Positions 16,094 through 22,855 of a stretch of 23,769 bases of DNA are shown one piece after another. A program made the translations under genes and the position numbers. The notes under the pieces are model-generated. The model had not been told where the DNA came from. It ran no database searches and worked only from the letters and a program-made list of their open reading frames with translations. This DNA comes from an uncultured Campylobacter sp. (lineage in GTDB: Bacteria > Campylobacterota > Campylobacteria > Campylobacterales > Campylobacteraceae). Numbering within the stretch: the first letter of the stretch is position 1; each line of letters starts with the position of its first letter. Location of the stretch: positions 1 to 23,769 of the forward strand of contig NZ_CALIIS010000119.1 of NCBI RefSeq assembly GCF_938017705.1, read 5' to 3'.

Positions 16094-16495
16094 ATGAGTT
16101 TCATTCAGGAATTCAAAGAATTCGCGATGAAAGGCAACGTCATCGATATGGCGGTGGGCGTCGTCATCGGCGGGGCTTTCGGCAAGATCGTAACCTCGCT
16201 CGTAAGCGACATCATGATGCCGGTTTTAGGACTTCTTACTGGGGGTATGAATTTTACCGATCTTAAGATTGTGCTAAAAGAAGCGGTGGGGCAGACCCCG
16301 GCCGTTACGATAAACTATGGCTCGTTTATCCAGGTAACGGTCGATTTTATCATCATCGCATTTTGTATATTCTGCGCGATCAAGGCGATCAATAAGCTTA
16401 AAAAGCCTGCTCCTGCGCCGGAACCTGCCGCACCTGCCGAGCCTAGCGAAGAGATTAAACTTCTTACCGAGATAAGAGACCTGCTTAAAAAATAG
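16094..16495 (+). CDS. mscL: Large-conductance mechanosensitive channel
   Basis: This 133-residue inner-membrane protein forms the homopentameric channel that opens under membrane tension to release solutes on hypo-osmotic shock. It shows the family N-terminal helix FIQEFKEFAMKGNVIDMAVG, TM1 (VVIGGAFGKIVTSLVSDIMMP), a short periplasmic loop and TM2 (FIQVTVDFIIIAFCIFCAI). A Pro/Ala-rich linker (KKPAPAPEPAAPAEPSEE) and the C-terminal bundle helix EIKLLTEIRDLLKK follow. Length is normal. AAGGAG lies 7 nt before the ATG. It is followed 9 nt later by a Crp/Fnr-type regulator. Confidence 0.97.
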   Translation: MSFIQEFKEFAMKGNVIDMAVGVVIGGAFGKIVTSLVSDIMMPVLGLLTGGMNFTDLKIVLKEAVGQTPAVTINYGSFIQVTVDFIIIAFCIFCAIKAINKLKKPAPAPEPAAPAEPSEEIKLLTEIRDLLKK

Positions 16496-16504
16496 GTTAC
16501 GGCG

Positions 16505-17143
16505 ATGCTTGAGAGAATTCCTTATTTTAAAGCTCTGAGCACAGCGCAAATCGATCGTTTGGAGCAGATTAGCATCCATAAAAGCTACAAAAAGGGCGAA
16601 ATTTTATTTTTCGAGGGCGAGCGCTCGCAGTATCTCTTGGTCCTGCTAAAAGGAATTTTAAAAATCTATAAAACCTCCGCAAAGGGGCGTGAGATCCATA
16701 TGCGCGAGATCCGCCCCATCTCGCTCGTGGCGGAGATGGTAAATTTCGAAGAGACGAGCTATCCTGCAAGCGGCGTGTTTTCGACAAACGGCGAGGTGCT
16801 AAAGATCGATTATGAAAAATTTAAAAACGAGTTTATGAGCGATCCAAAGATTTGCCTGGAGCTTTTAAAATCGATGTCTGAGAAGATCCGCGCGCTAAAT
16901 GCGGTCTTTGATAATCAAGTCGTGCTTAACTGCGACGGCAAGATCGCTAAGTTTATCAGCGAGAATTTCGATATTTTTATGAGCACGAAATACACTAGAA
17001 TAGCTAGAATTCTAAATGTTACCCCCGAGACATTTTCGCGTACCATCACTAAATTTAAAAAGAGTGGCGCGCTAATTTTAGACGATAAACAAGAAATCAC
17101 GGGCTTTGATAAAGATAAACTGGACGAGTATATCCAAGGCTAG
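16505..17143 (+). CDS. Crp/Fnr-family transcriptional regulator
   Basis: This 212-residue protein has an N-terminal cyclic-nucleotide-binding-like beta-barrel (about 10-115; KGEILFFEGERSQYLLVLLKGILKIYK), a dimerisation helix (about 118-145) and a C-terminal winged helix-turn-helix (about 160-205; KYTRIARILNVTPETFSRTITKFKKSG). It lacks an Fnr-type cysteine cluster (visible cysteines are in the dimer region only), so it is not an obvious iron-sulphur oxygen sensor. The ligand is unknown; Campylobacter relatives respond to nitrosative stress or other signals. It starts 9 nt after mscL, with a weak AGG upstream of ATG, and is followed 3 nt later by the phosphoesterase gene, so mscL to psd may form one transcript. 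It is not in the recalled C. jejuni order at this site. Confidence 0.88.
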   Translation: MLERIPYFKALSTAQIDRLEQISIHKSYKKGEILFFEGERSQYLLVLLKGILKIYKTSAKGREIHMREIRPISLVAEMVNFEETSYPASGVFSTNGEVLKIDYEKFKNEFMSDPKICLELLKSMSEKIRALNAVFDNQVVLNCDGKIAKFISENFDIFMSTKYTRIARILNVTPETFSRTITKFKKSGALILDDKQEITGFDKDKLDEYIQG

Positions 17144-17146
17144 AGT

Positions 17147-18274
17147 TTGAAAAGCGCCTATATTTTCCCGATCGTCGGCACGGTTTTATTTCTGTTTTTT
17201 AATCTTTACGTTTACAGATCGATCGGCGCGCGCTTTACGCCATATAAAGGCTTCGCTACGTTTCGTCCCGCCTTGAGCTTGCTTTGCGTAGCTTTGGCGA
17301 TTTTAGATGCGATATTTTTTGTGGGTTTTGGGCTTAATGGAAGCTTTAAAAACGAGCTGCTTTATAAGCTATGCGTATTTTGCATGGCAGCGTCCTTTTC
17401 GCTCTTTTTTATCTGCCTTGCTTACGATGTGCTAAGCGCAGCCGCGCATGTGGTTAAATTTAGCCAAAACAGGCGAAAATTTTTAAAAACCTTTATCGAC
17501 ATAACCTTCGTAATAATGGCGTTTAGCTATATTTTTAAGGGGCTTTATAATGCACTAAAAATTCCAAAAATCACCGAGAGCGAAATAAAAATCAAAAATT
17601 TAGATCGCGATCTAAATTTCGCCGTCATCTCGGACGTGCATCTGGGCGAGTTTTTGAAAAAGGAATTTTTGCAAGGCGTCGTAGCGCAGATAAACTCGCT
17701 AAATTATGACGCGCTGCTGATCGTGGGTGATATGTTTGATCTGCGCTCGGATGAGCTCGGGGATATTTTGCAGCCTCTTGAGGCGATCAAAAAGCCTATC
17801 TTTTTCGTCACGGGCAACCACGAGTATTACCGCGGCGACGCAAGCGGGCTTATCGCAGCGATGCAAAAAGCGGGCGTGCGGGTGCTGCAAAACGAAAGCG
17901 TGGAATTTGAAGGGCTAAATTTAATGGGCGTGCACGATCTTAGCGGCTTTCGCTTCGGATACATGCAGCCCGATCTAAGCGCCGCGCTAACGCAGGCAGA
18001 CCCCGATAGGCCTAAAATTTTGCTCGCGCATCAGCCAAAATACGTCGTGGATTTCGTGCGCGACGAGGTCGATCTGTGTATCTGCGGACACACGCACGCG
18101 GGGCAAATTTTCCCATGGACGCTTTTGGTGCTGCTTAGCCAGAAGTATCTTTACGGGCTGTATAATGACGGGCTGAAGCAAATTTACGTAAGCAGCGGCG
18201 TAGGGTTTTGGGGCCCGCCGATAAGGGTCTTTGCCGATGCCGAAATCGCGCTGCTTAAGCTTAGAAAGGCATAG
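17147..18274 (+). CDS. Membrane-anchored calcineurin-like metallophosphoesterase
   Basis: This 375-residue protein has about four N-terminal hydrophobic segments (residues 1-150), then a calcineurin-like phosphoesterase domain. All metal motifs are visible: D163-V-H165 in ISDVHLGEF, GD195 in IVGDMFD, N224-H225 in TGNHEYYRG, a His in LLAHQPKY, and H315-T-H317 in CGHTHAGQIFPW. This resembles the YkuE/YaeI group of membrane-linked phosphoesterases; the substrate is unknown, though adjacency to psd suggests phospholipid or envelope metabolism (inference). It matches the Cj0846 position before psd (Cj0847). The start is TTG, with AAGG 8 nt upstream; no ATG lies near this end of the frame. Confidence 0.9.
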   Translation: MKSAYIFPIVGTVLFLFFNLYVYRSIGARFTPYKGFATFRPALSLLCVALAILDAIFFVGFGLNGSFKNELLYKLCVFCMAASFSLFFICLAYDVLSAAAHVVKFSQNRRKFLKTFIDITFVIMAFSYIFKGLYNALKIPKITESEIKIKNLDRDLNFAVISDVHLGEFLKKEFLQGVVAQINSLNYDALLIVGDMFDLRSDELGDILQPLEAIKKPIFFVTGNHEYYRGDASGLIAAMQKAGVRVLQNESVEFEGLNLMGVHDLSGFRFGYMQPDLSAALTQADPDRPKILLAHQPKYVVDFVRDEVDLCICGHTHAGQIFPWTLLVLLSQKYLYGLYNDGLKQIYVSSGVGFWGPPIRVFADAEIALLKLRKA

Positions 18275-19345
18275 ATGAGAAATTTTATTTCGAGGATTTT
18301 CGGGGTTATCGCCGCGGTGAAATTTCCTAAATTTATACAAAATTTTATCAACCGCAAATATGTGGAATTTTTTAAAATCGATATGAGCGAATTTGATCCG
18401 CCGCAAAGCTACGCGAGCCTAAACGCGCTTTTTACTCGCCGCTTGCTGCGTCCGCGCGAGATAGCGACAGACGAGACGGCTTTTATAAGCCCTAGCGACG
18501 GCGTGATCTTTGAGAGCGGATGCTGCGCCGATCTGCGGGCTTTTAGCGTAAAAGGCTGCGAATATAGCCTTAGCGAGCTGCTGGGGTGCACGTTTACGGC
18601 AAGCGAAAGCGGCGGAGCGGTTAAAAATTTAGATGGCGGGGCGGTTGCTACGAACGGGAGCGGCGAGGTTGGAACCGGATGCGCAAAAGATGCTGGCGCA
18701 GGGATGAAATTTCGCGCCGCGCAAGCAAAAATCATGGACGGCGAAAGCGGCGCAAATTATTCCGCGAGCGGCGTGCGAGCTGAAATTTATAGTGATGAAA
18801 GTAGCGCAAGCCTCGAAACGAGCGTAGAGGACGCCCAAGACGGCGAAAATACAAAGGGCGTAAATTTAAGCTACGCAAACATCTATCTAAGCCCGCGCGA
18901 TTATCATCATTATCACGCGCCATGCGATCTGAGCGTGCTGCAGGCGTTTTACGTACCTGCAGATCTTTACAGCGTGGCGAAGAAATTTTTACTTAAAATT
19001 CCAAACCTCTACACAAAAAATGAGCGAGTGATTTTAAAGTGCAAGATGCGTAATGGCGGGATTTTGTGGATGGTTTTCGTGGGTGCTTTAAATGTAGGTA
19101 AGATGAGATTTGATTTCGATGCGCGAATACAGACGAATGCATGCGCAAGTAGAGCTGAGGCGCTTTACGAATATGAAAATTTAAACTTTAAAAAGGGCGA
19201 TCATTTGGGAAATTTCGAGCTGGGCTCGACGATCGTGCTCGTAGCGCAAAGCGAGTTTTTGAAATTTGAAATCTCGGCTGATACGTCCGTAAAATTCGGG
19301 CAAAAAATCGCAGAATTTAATGAAATTTCACAAAATTCCATTTAA
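18275..19345 (+). CDS. psd: Phosphatidylserine decarboxylase proenzyme with 87-residue insertion
   Basis: This 356-residue proenzyme decarboxylates phosphatidylserine to phosphatidylethanolamine at the inner membrane. It self-cleaves before S318 in the ELGSTIVL motif to give the pyruvoyl group. Other catalytic residues are visible: D75 in SPSDGVIFE and H214 in SPRDYHHYHAP. C. jejuni Psd is about 266 residues; the excess here is a Gly/Ala/Ser/Glu-rich block at about residues 110-196, between ELLGCTFTAS and VNLSYANIYLSPRD. The frame and all flanking motifs remain intact, so the enzyme is likely functional with a surface loop. ATG follows the phosphoesterase stop directly, and AGAAAGG lies 7 nt upstream. 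Confidence 0.94.
   Translation: MRNFISRIFGVIAAVKFPKFIQNFINRKYVEFFKIDMSEFDPPQSYASLNALFTRRLLRPREIATDETAFISPSDGVIFESGCCADLRAFSVKGCEYSLSELLGCTFTASESGGAVKNLDGGAVATNGSGEVGTGCAKDAGAGMKFRAAQAKIMDGESGANYSASGVRAEIYSDESSASLETSVEDAQDGENTKGVNLSYANIYLSPRDYHHYHAPCDLSVLQAFYVPADLYSVAKKFLLKIPNLYTKNERVILKCKMRNGGILWMVFVGALNVGKMRFDFDARIQTNACASRAEALYEYENLNFKKGDHLGNFELGSTIVLVAQSEFLKFEISADTSVKFGQKIAEFNEISQNSI
18602..18862 (+). repeat. psd: Low-complexity insertion inside psd
   Basis: This DNA encodes residues about 110-196 of Psd, a Gly/Ala/Ser/Asp/Glu-rich block absent from the family core. It carries three or four RAATTY hexamers and no clear internal tandem repeat. Confidence 0.6.
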
Positions 19346-19393
19346 AATGCAGGATTTTTTCTTTAACTAAAATTAATTTTATTTAAATTTGGC

Positions 19394-19399
19394 TATAAT
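19394..19399 (+). promoter_or_regulatory. -10 box for the pseudopilin gene
   Basis: TTTGGCTATAATC places a perfect TATAAT 29 nt upstream of the pseudopilin ATG, preceded by an AT-rich tract. This is the usual form of Campylobacter sigma70 promoters. It probably also drives priA, which starts 4 nt after the pilin stop. Confidence 0.55.
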
Positions 19400-19427
19400 C
19401 ATCTCACTTTAAATCAAAGGATTTAAC

Positions 19428-19901
19428 ATGAAAAATTTAAAAGCTTTTACGATGATAGAGCTTGTTTTCGTCATCGTCGTTTTAGGTATTTTGGCGGGCA
19501 TCGCAGTGCCTAGATTAGCCGCTACGCGCGATGATGCTACGATCGCTAAGATGCGTGGGGATATCGCCGCCATTAGAAGCGGACTTTCGCTAGTTAGAAG
19601 CGAGAACATGATGAGAGGTGTGACTACGTGGCCTGCTTTGGAGGGTTCAGACAATGCCACTCTTTTTGAAGGTGTTTTGCAGCAACCTATCTATCCTATG
19701 AGAGATGGCGGTAGGAACGGCTGGACTTTGGTTACGAACGGCAATGCCAATGCAACATCTACATATATCGCTAGAGTGGCAGGAAAAAGAACTACTTTTG
19801 ATTACTATCCGACATCGGCTTTGGCTACGGCAGCGGGTAGAAACGTAGGCTCATTTGACTGCGATCACAAAGACGAGCTTTGCCAATCCTTAGCTCAATA
19901 G
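19428..19901 (+). CDS. Type II secretion / type IV pilin-like prepilin (pseudopilin)
   Basis: This 157-residue protein has a class III prepilin leader MKNLKA|FTMIELVFVIVVLGILAGI; cleavage would fall between A6 and F7, and E11 is the conserved Glu5 of the mature pilin. The hydrophobic helix is followed by a GspG-like globular domain with two near-terminal cysteines (FDCDHKDELC) that may form a disulphide. In Campylobacter such pseudopilins (for example CtsG) belong to the transformation/secretion system, so a role in DNA uptake is plausible, but the exact orthologue is not established here. AAAGGA lies 8 nt before the ATG. priA follows 4 nt after its stop. Confidence 0.85.
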   Translation: MKNLKAFTMIELVFVIVVLGILAGIAVPRLAATRDDATIAKMRGDIAAIRSGLSLVRSENMMRGVTTWPALEGSDNATLFEGVLQQPIYPMRDGGRNGWTLVTNGNANATSTYIARVAGKRTTFDYYPTSALATAAGRNVGSFDCDHKDELCQSLAQ

Positions 19902-19905
19902 CTAA

Positions 19906-22545
19906 ATGCTCTATTATGAAGTTGCGGTTTTGGGCGCCAGCCTAAAGCCGCTTACTTATAGTTCAAATTTTAAAATTCCAGCTTATCAAATCGTATCCGT
20001 TCCTGTAAAATCGAGCGTCAAATCCGCCGTGATTCTGTGCGAGGTTGCAAAACCGACCTTCAAAACCAAGGAAATTTTAGAGATTTCGCAGCTTAAATTT
20101 ACCTCATTTCAGATCGCACTTGCAAATTTTATCGCGTACTACTATGTCTGCGAAAAGAGCGTTGCATTTGGGATTTTCGAGCCTGCGAGCGATACGGCGC
20201 AAGATTTTGCAAATCCTGTTACCAAGCAGGATTGTACTTCAGAGCAAACTCCCACAGGTGAGCAAAATTTAGCACTTAGCATAGATTCTAGCGCCATACA
20301 AAATTCCGCCACTGCGCCGAATTCCATGCAAAAGCAAAATTTAAAGCAGGCGCCAAATTCTATCTCGCAAAATTTGGCGTTAAATTCTACCGCCGCACAG
20401 AATTCTATCCAAGAGAGGGACTTTGTCGATGAGCAAAATTCCGTTTCAATTCAAAATTCTACATTGGCTCAAAATTCCGCTATGACAATAAATTTTGCTG
20501 CCGCGCCGAGTTCGGCATACAAACAAAATTCCGCCACTGCGCAAAATTCGACCCAAGAGCGGGATTTTGCCAAGGGAGAGAATTCCGTTTCGATTCAAAA
20601 TTCTACTTCAGCGCAAAATTCTATCTCAATTCAAAATTCAGATGCCGCAGCACAAAGCCCCATCCCGACGTCGTTATCTCCGCTTCAGATAGGTAAAATT
20701 CCAAACCTCACCCCCGCGCAGGAGCAAGCGCGTAAATTTGCCGAAGCCAATGAGACGTCGCTGATCTTCGGCGATACAGGCAGCGGCAAGAGCGAAATTT
20801 ATATCGCGCTGATCGCGCAGGCGCTCGCTGCGGGCAAGCAGGCGCTGTTTTTGATGCCCGAAATCTCGCTCACGCCGCAGATGACGAAGCGGCTACAAAG
20901 CTATTTCGGCGAGCGGCTCGGCGTCTGGCACTCCAAAATTTCGCCCAAAAAAAAACGCGAGATTTTAGAAAAATTTAATGCAGGCGAGATCCGGCTTATC
21001 GCAGGCGCCCGCTCGGCACTATTTTTGCCCTTTAGCGATCTGGGTCTCATCGTCGTGGACGAGGAGCACGACGACAGCTATAAATCGGCCGCCGCGCCGC
21101 GCCTAAATGCCCGCGACGCCGCGATTTTCGTCGGCAAGAAGCTTGGTATCCGCGTGGTTTTGGGCTCCGCGACGCCCGCGCTTAGCACCTACGCGAAGCA
21201 GCCACACTTCCGCCTGCGCGGCACCTATTTTAGCAGCGACAAGCGCTTCATTTTCGACGAGAGCGAGACGGGGCTGAGCCCCAAAATTTTAACCGAGATC
21301 GAGCGTAGCCTCAAAGCCGGCAAGCAAGCAGTCGTGTTTTTGCCGACGCGCGCGAACTACAAATATATGGTCTGCGAAAACTGCGGGCAGATCGTGCGCT
21401 GCCCATTTTGCGCCGTCGGGATGAGCTACCACGCGGACGCTGCGGCGCTAAAGTGCCATTACTGCGGCTTTAGCATGTTTTACAGGGCGTCTTGCGAAAA
21501 CTGCGGCGGCGAAGTGATGCAGGCGCGCAAGATCGGCACGGGCGAGCTTGCGGCACAGCTTGCGGCGCGTTTCCCGAGCGCCCGCATCGCAAAATTTGAT
21601 CGCGACGAGATCACCACGCAGCGCAAGCTTGAGGCGCTGCTAAATAACTTCAACGCCCATAAAATCGACATTTTGGTAGGCACGCAGATGCTTAGTAAGG
21701 GGCACGATTACCACGGCGTGGATCTTGCGGTGATAATGGGGATCGACGAGCATCTGAGCTATCCCGATTTTAGGGCGCGCGAAAAGACGCTGGCGCTTGC
21801 GATGCAGGTAGCGGGCCGCGCGGGCCGCTCGGGACAGGGCAGGGTCGTCATACAGACGCGTCAGAGCGGCTTTTTTAGGGATTATATCGAAAACTACGAT
21901 GATTTTTTGCGCGACGAGGCGGAGTTTCGAGAGGGGCTCTATCCGCCGTATATGCGGCTTTTGCGCGTGCTGATCTCGCATAAAAACGAAAACGCGGCGA
22001 GCGAGATAATGAACATGGCGCTTGAGCTTTTACGTCGCAAACAGGCGGGAGGTAGCGCGTTTGCATCGCATGACGGGCTGGACGCGGGGCAAGCAAATTT
22101 AAGCGCTTTAAATTTACAAAATTCTGCGCAGCAGGGCGGTAAGCAAATATCAAATTCTAAATTTAAAAGCTCGGATCTGTGCAGGGACGACGTAAATTTA
22201 AACCGCCAAAACGCTTCAAATTTAAAAAATACTGCGCAAATTTCAGCTTGCGACGGGGACGCGGATAGCGTAAATTTAAAGCCTGAAAGAAAGAGTAGCG
22301 CGCAAAATTTTATAAATTTAGCGGCCGAAAATCTTGCCGAAAATTCCGCGCAGTATTTGAAAGAGAAAGCGAGCGAGAGCTTTGAGATCATCGGCTACGG
22401 CAAGGCGGGCATCGCCTATATCGCGTCGAAATTTCGCTTTGAAATTCTGCTGCGCGCCGGCTCGCACGTGCCGCTGATTAACGCCGCGCGCGCGCTTGAG
22501 CATCTGCCCGTCGAGATCGATATGGATCCCGTAAACTTCGGCTAA
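19906..22545 (+). CDS. priA: Primosomal protein N' (PriA helicase) with two insertions
   Basis: This 879-residue helicase restarts stalled replication forks. After a 3'-DNA-binding domain (1-94) come the helicase lobes: Walker A GDTGSGKS (289-296), PEISLTPQM, DEEH (385-388), GSATPAL, the zinc-binding cysteine pairs between CENCGQIVRCPFC and ASCENCGGEV, then GTQMLSKGHDY and QVAGRAGRSGQG. Typical epsilonproteobacterial PriA is about 615 residues. The excess is one block at about 95-258, between the DNA-binding domain and the helicase, and another at about 712-822, just before the last domain (FEIIGYGKAG). Both are Asn/Ser/Gln-rich, encoded by RAATTY-dense DNA, and leave all motifs intact. ATG is 4 nt after the pilin stop, with no clear ribosome site. 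Confidence 0.95.
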   Translation: MLYYEVAVLGASLKPLTYSSNFKIPAYQIVSVPVKSSVKSAVILCEVAKPTFKTKEILEISQLKFTSFQIALANFIAYYYVCEKSVAFGIFEPASDTAQDFANPVTKQDCTSEQTPTGEQNLALSIDSSAIQNSATAPNSMQKQNLKQAPNSISQNLALNSTAAQNSIQERDFVDEQNSVSIQNSTLAQNSAMTINFAAAPSSAYKQNSATAQNSTQERDFAKGENSVSIQNSTSAQNSISIQNSDAAAQSPIPTSLSPLQIGKIPNLTPAQEQARKFAEANETSLIFGDTGSGKSEIYIALIAQALAAGKQALFLMPEISLTPQMTKRLQSYFGERLGVWHSKISPKKKREILEKFNAGEIRLIAGARSALFLPFSDLGLIVVDEEHDDSYKSAAAPRLNARDAAIFVGKKLGIRVVLGSATPALSTYAKQPHFRLRGTYFSSDKRFIFDESETGLSPKILTEIERSLKAGKQAVVFLPTRANYKYMVCENCGQIVRCPFCAVGMSYHADAAALKCHYCGFSMFYRASCENCGGEVMQARKIGTGELAAQLAARFPSARIAKFDRDEITTQRKLEALLNNFNAHKIDILVGTQMLSKGHDYHGVDLAVIMGIDEHLSYPDFRAREKTLALAMQVAGRAGRSGQGRVVIQTRQSGFFRDYIENYDDFLRDEAEFREGLYPPYMRLLRVLISHKNENAASEIMNMALELLRRKQAGGSAFASHDGLDAGQANLSALNLQNSAQQGGKQISNSKFKSSDLCRDDVNLNRQNASNLKNTAQISACDGDADSVNLKPERKSSAQNFINLAAENLAENSAQYLKEKASESFEIIGYGKAGIAYIASKFRFEILLRAGSHVPLINAARALEHLPVEIDMDPVNFG
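20395..20481 (+). repeat. priA: Direct repeat copy 1 within priA
   Basis: It encodes 29 residues beginning AQNSIQERDFVDEQNSVSIQ. A second copy starts 144 bp downstream at 20539. The two share the core QERDF, then NSVSIQNST and AQNS, with several substitutions, so the duplication is old or has drifted. Confidence 0.75.
20539..20625 (+). repeat. priA: Direct repeat copy 2 within priA
   Basis: It encodes 29 residues beginning AQNSTQERDFAKGENSVSIQ, an evident copy of the segment at 20395. The offset of 144 bp is a multiple of three, so the frame is kept. Confidence 0.75.
22042..22371 (+). repeat. priA: RAATTY-dense low-complexity insertion 2 in priA
   Basis: This encodes residues about 713-822, Ser/Asn/Lys/Gln-rich, between ALELLRR and SFEIIGYGKAG. 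I count 12 RAATTY hexamers in 330 bp, the same density (about one per 27 bp) as insertion 1, but the peptide is different (VNLN, ALNLQNS, NFINLAAENL). Confidence 0.65.
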
Positions 22546-22706
22546 GCGCGATTTGTAAAATTTTATTCGCATAAATTTTGTCCATAGAACCTGCAGGATT
22601 TGATGTATTGCAACGCTGAATTTTTATGCTTTACCGCCTATCTCATATTAAATCAAAATCAAAAAATAATATCAAATTGTTAAGTATAATTTAACTTGAG
22701 CGAGGA

Positions 22707-22712
22707 TATAAT
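22707..22712 (+). promoter_or_regulatory. Candidate -10 box for the sequon-rich protein gene
   Basis: GAGGATATAAT gives TATAAT 48 nt upstream of the ATG at 22761. A second TATAAT lies at 22685-22690 (GTTAAGTATAAT). Either could start a transcript that includes the strong AAAGGAGG ribosome site at about 22748-22755. Confidence 0.4.
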
Positions 22713-22760
22713 GCATTCATAAAGCTAGTATGATATTGCTCTTTTTGAAAGGAGGACAGA

Positions 22761-22823
22761 ATGCCTAGATTTGCTTTACTTATAAAATTTACGCTTGTGA
22801 TCATACTAGCGTATCGTTTATAG
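22761..22823 (+). pseudogene. 5' signal-peptide fragment of the frameshifted exported-protein gene
   Basis: The strongest ribosome site in this region (AAAGGAGG, then 5 nt, then ATG) initiates a 20-residue frame that reads as a signal peptide, MPRFALLIKFTLVIILA, then runs out of frame as YRL-stop. In the +2 frame from about 22811 the sequence continues VSFIDANDTN and joins the 246-residue open frame below. Adding one base near 22810 (for example GCG-GTA instead of GC-GTA) restores a continuous gene with a natural cleavage site (ILA-A|VSF). So this is either a true -1 lesion or a sequence error; no long homopolymer is present. Confidence 0.7.
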
Positions 22824-22855
22824 ATGCAAACGATACGAACAATACTACTACTGCT

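Larger units (their letters stand above)
20188..20679 (+). repeat. priA: RAATTY-dense low-complexity insertion 1 in priA
   Basis: This encodes residues about 95-258, with ten Q-N-S tripeptides. I count 18 RAATTY hexamers in 492 bp, mostly caaaattc in a single reading phase. In the adjoining helicase core (20761-21960) I find about five in 1.2 kb. Confidence 0.7.
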
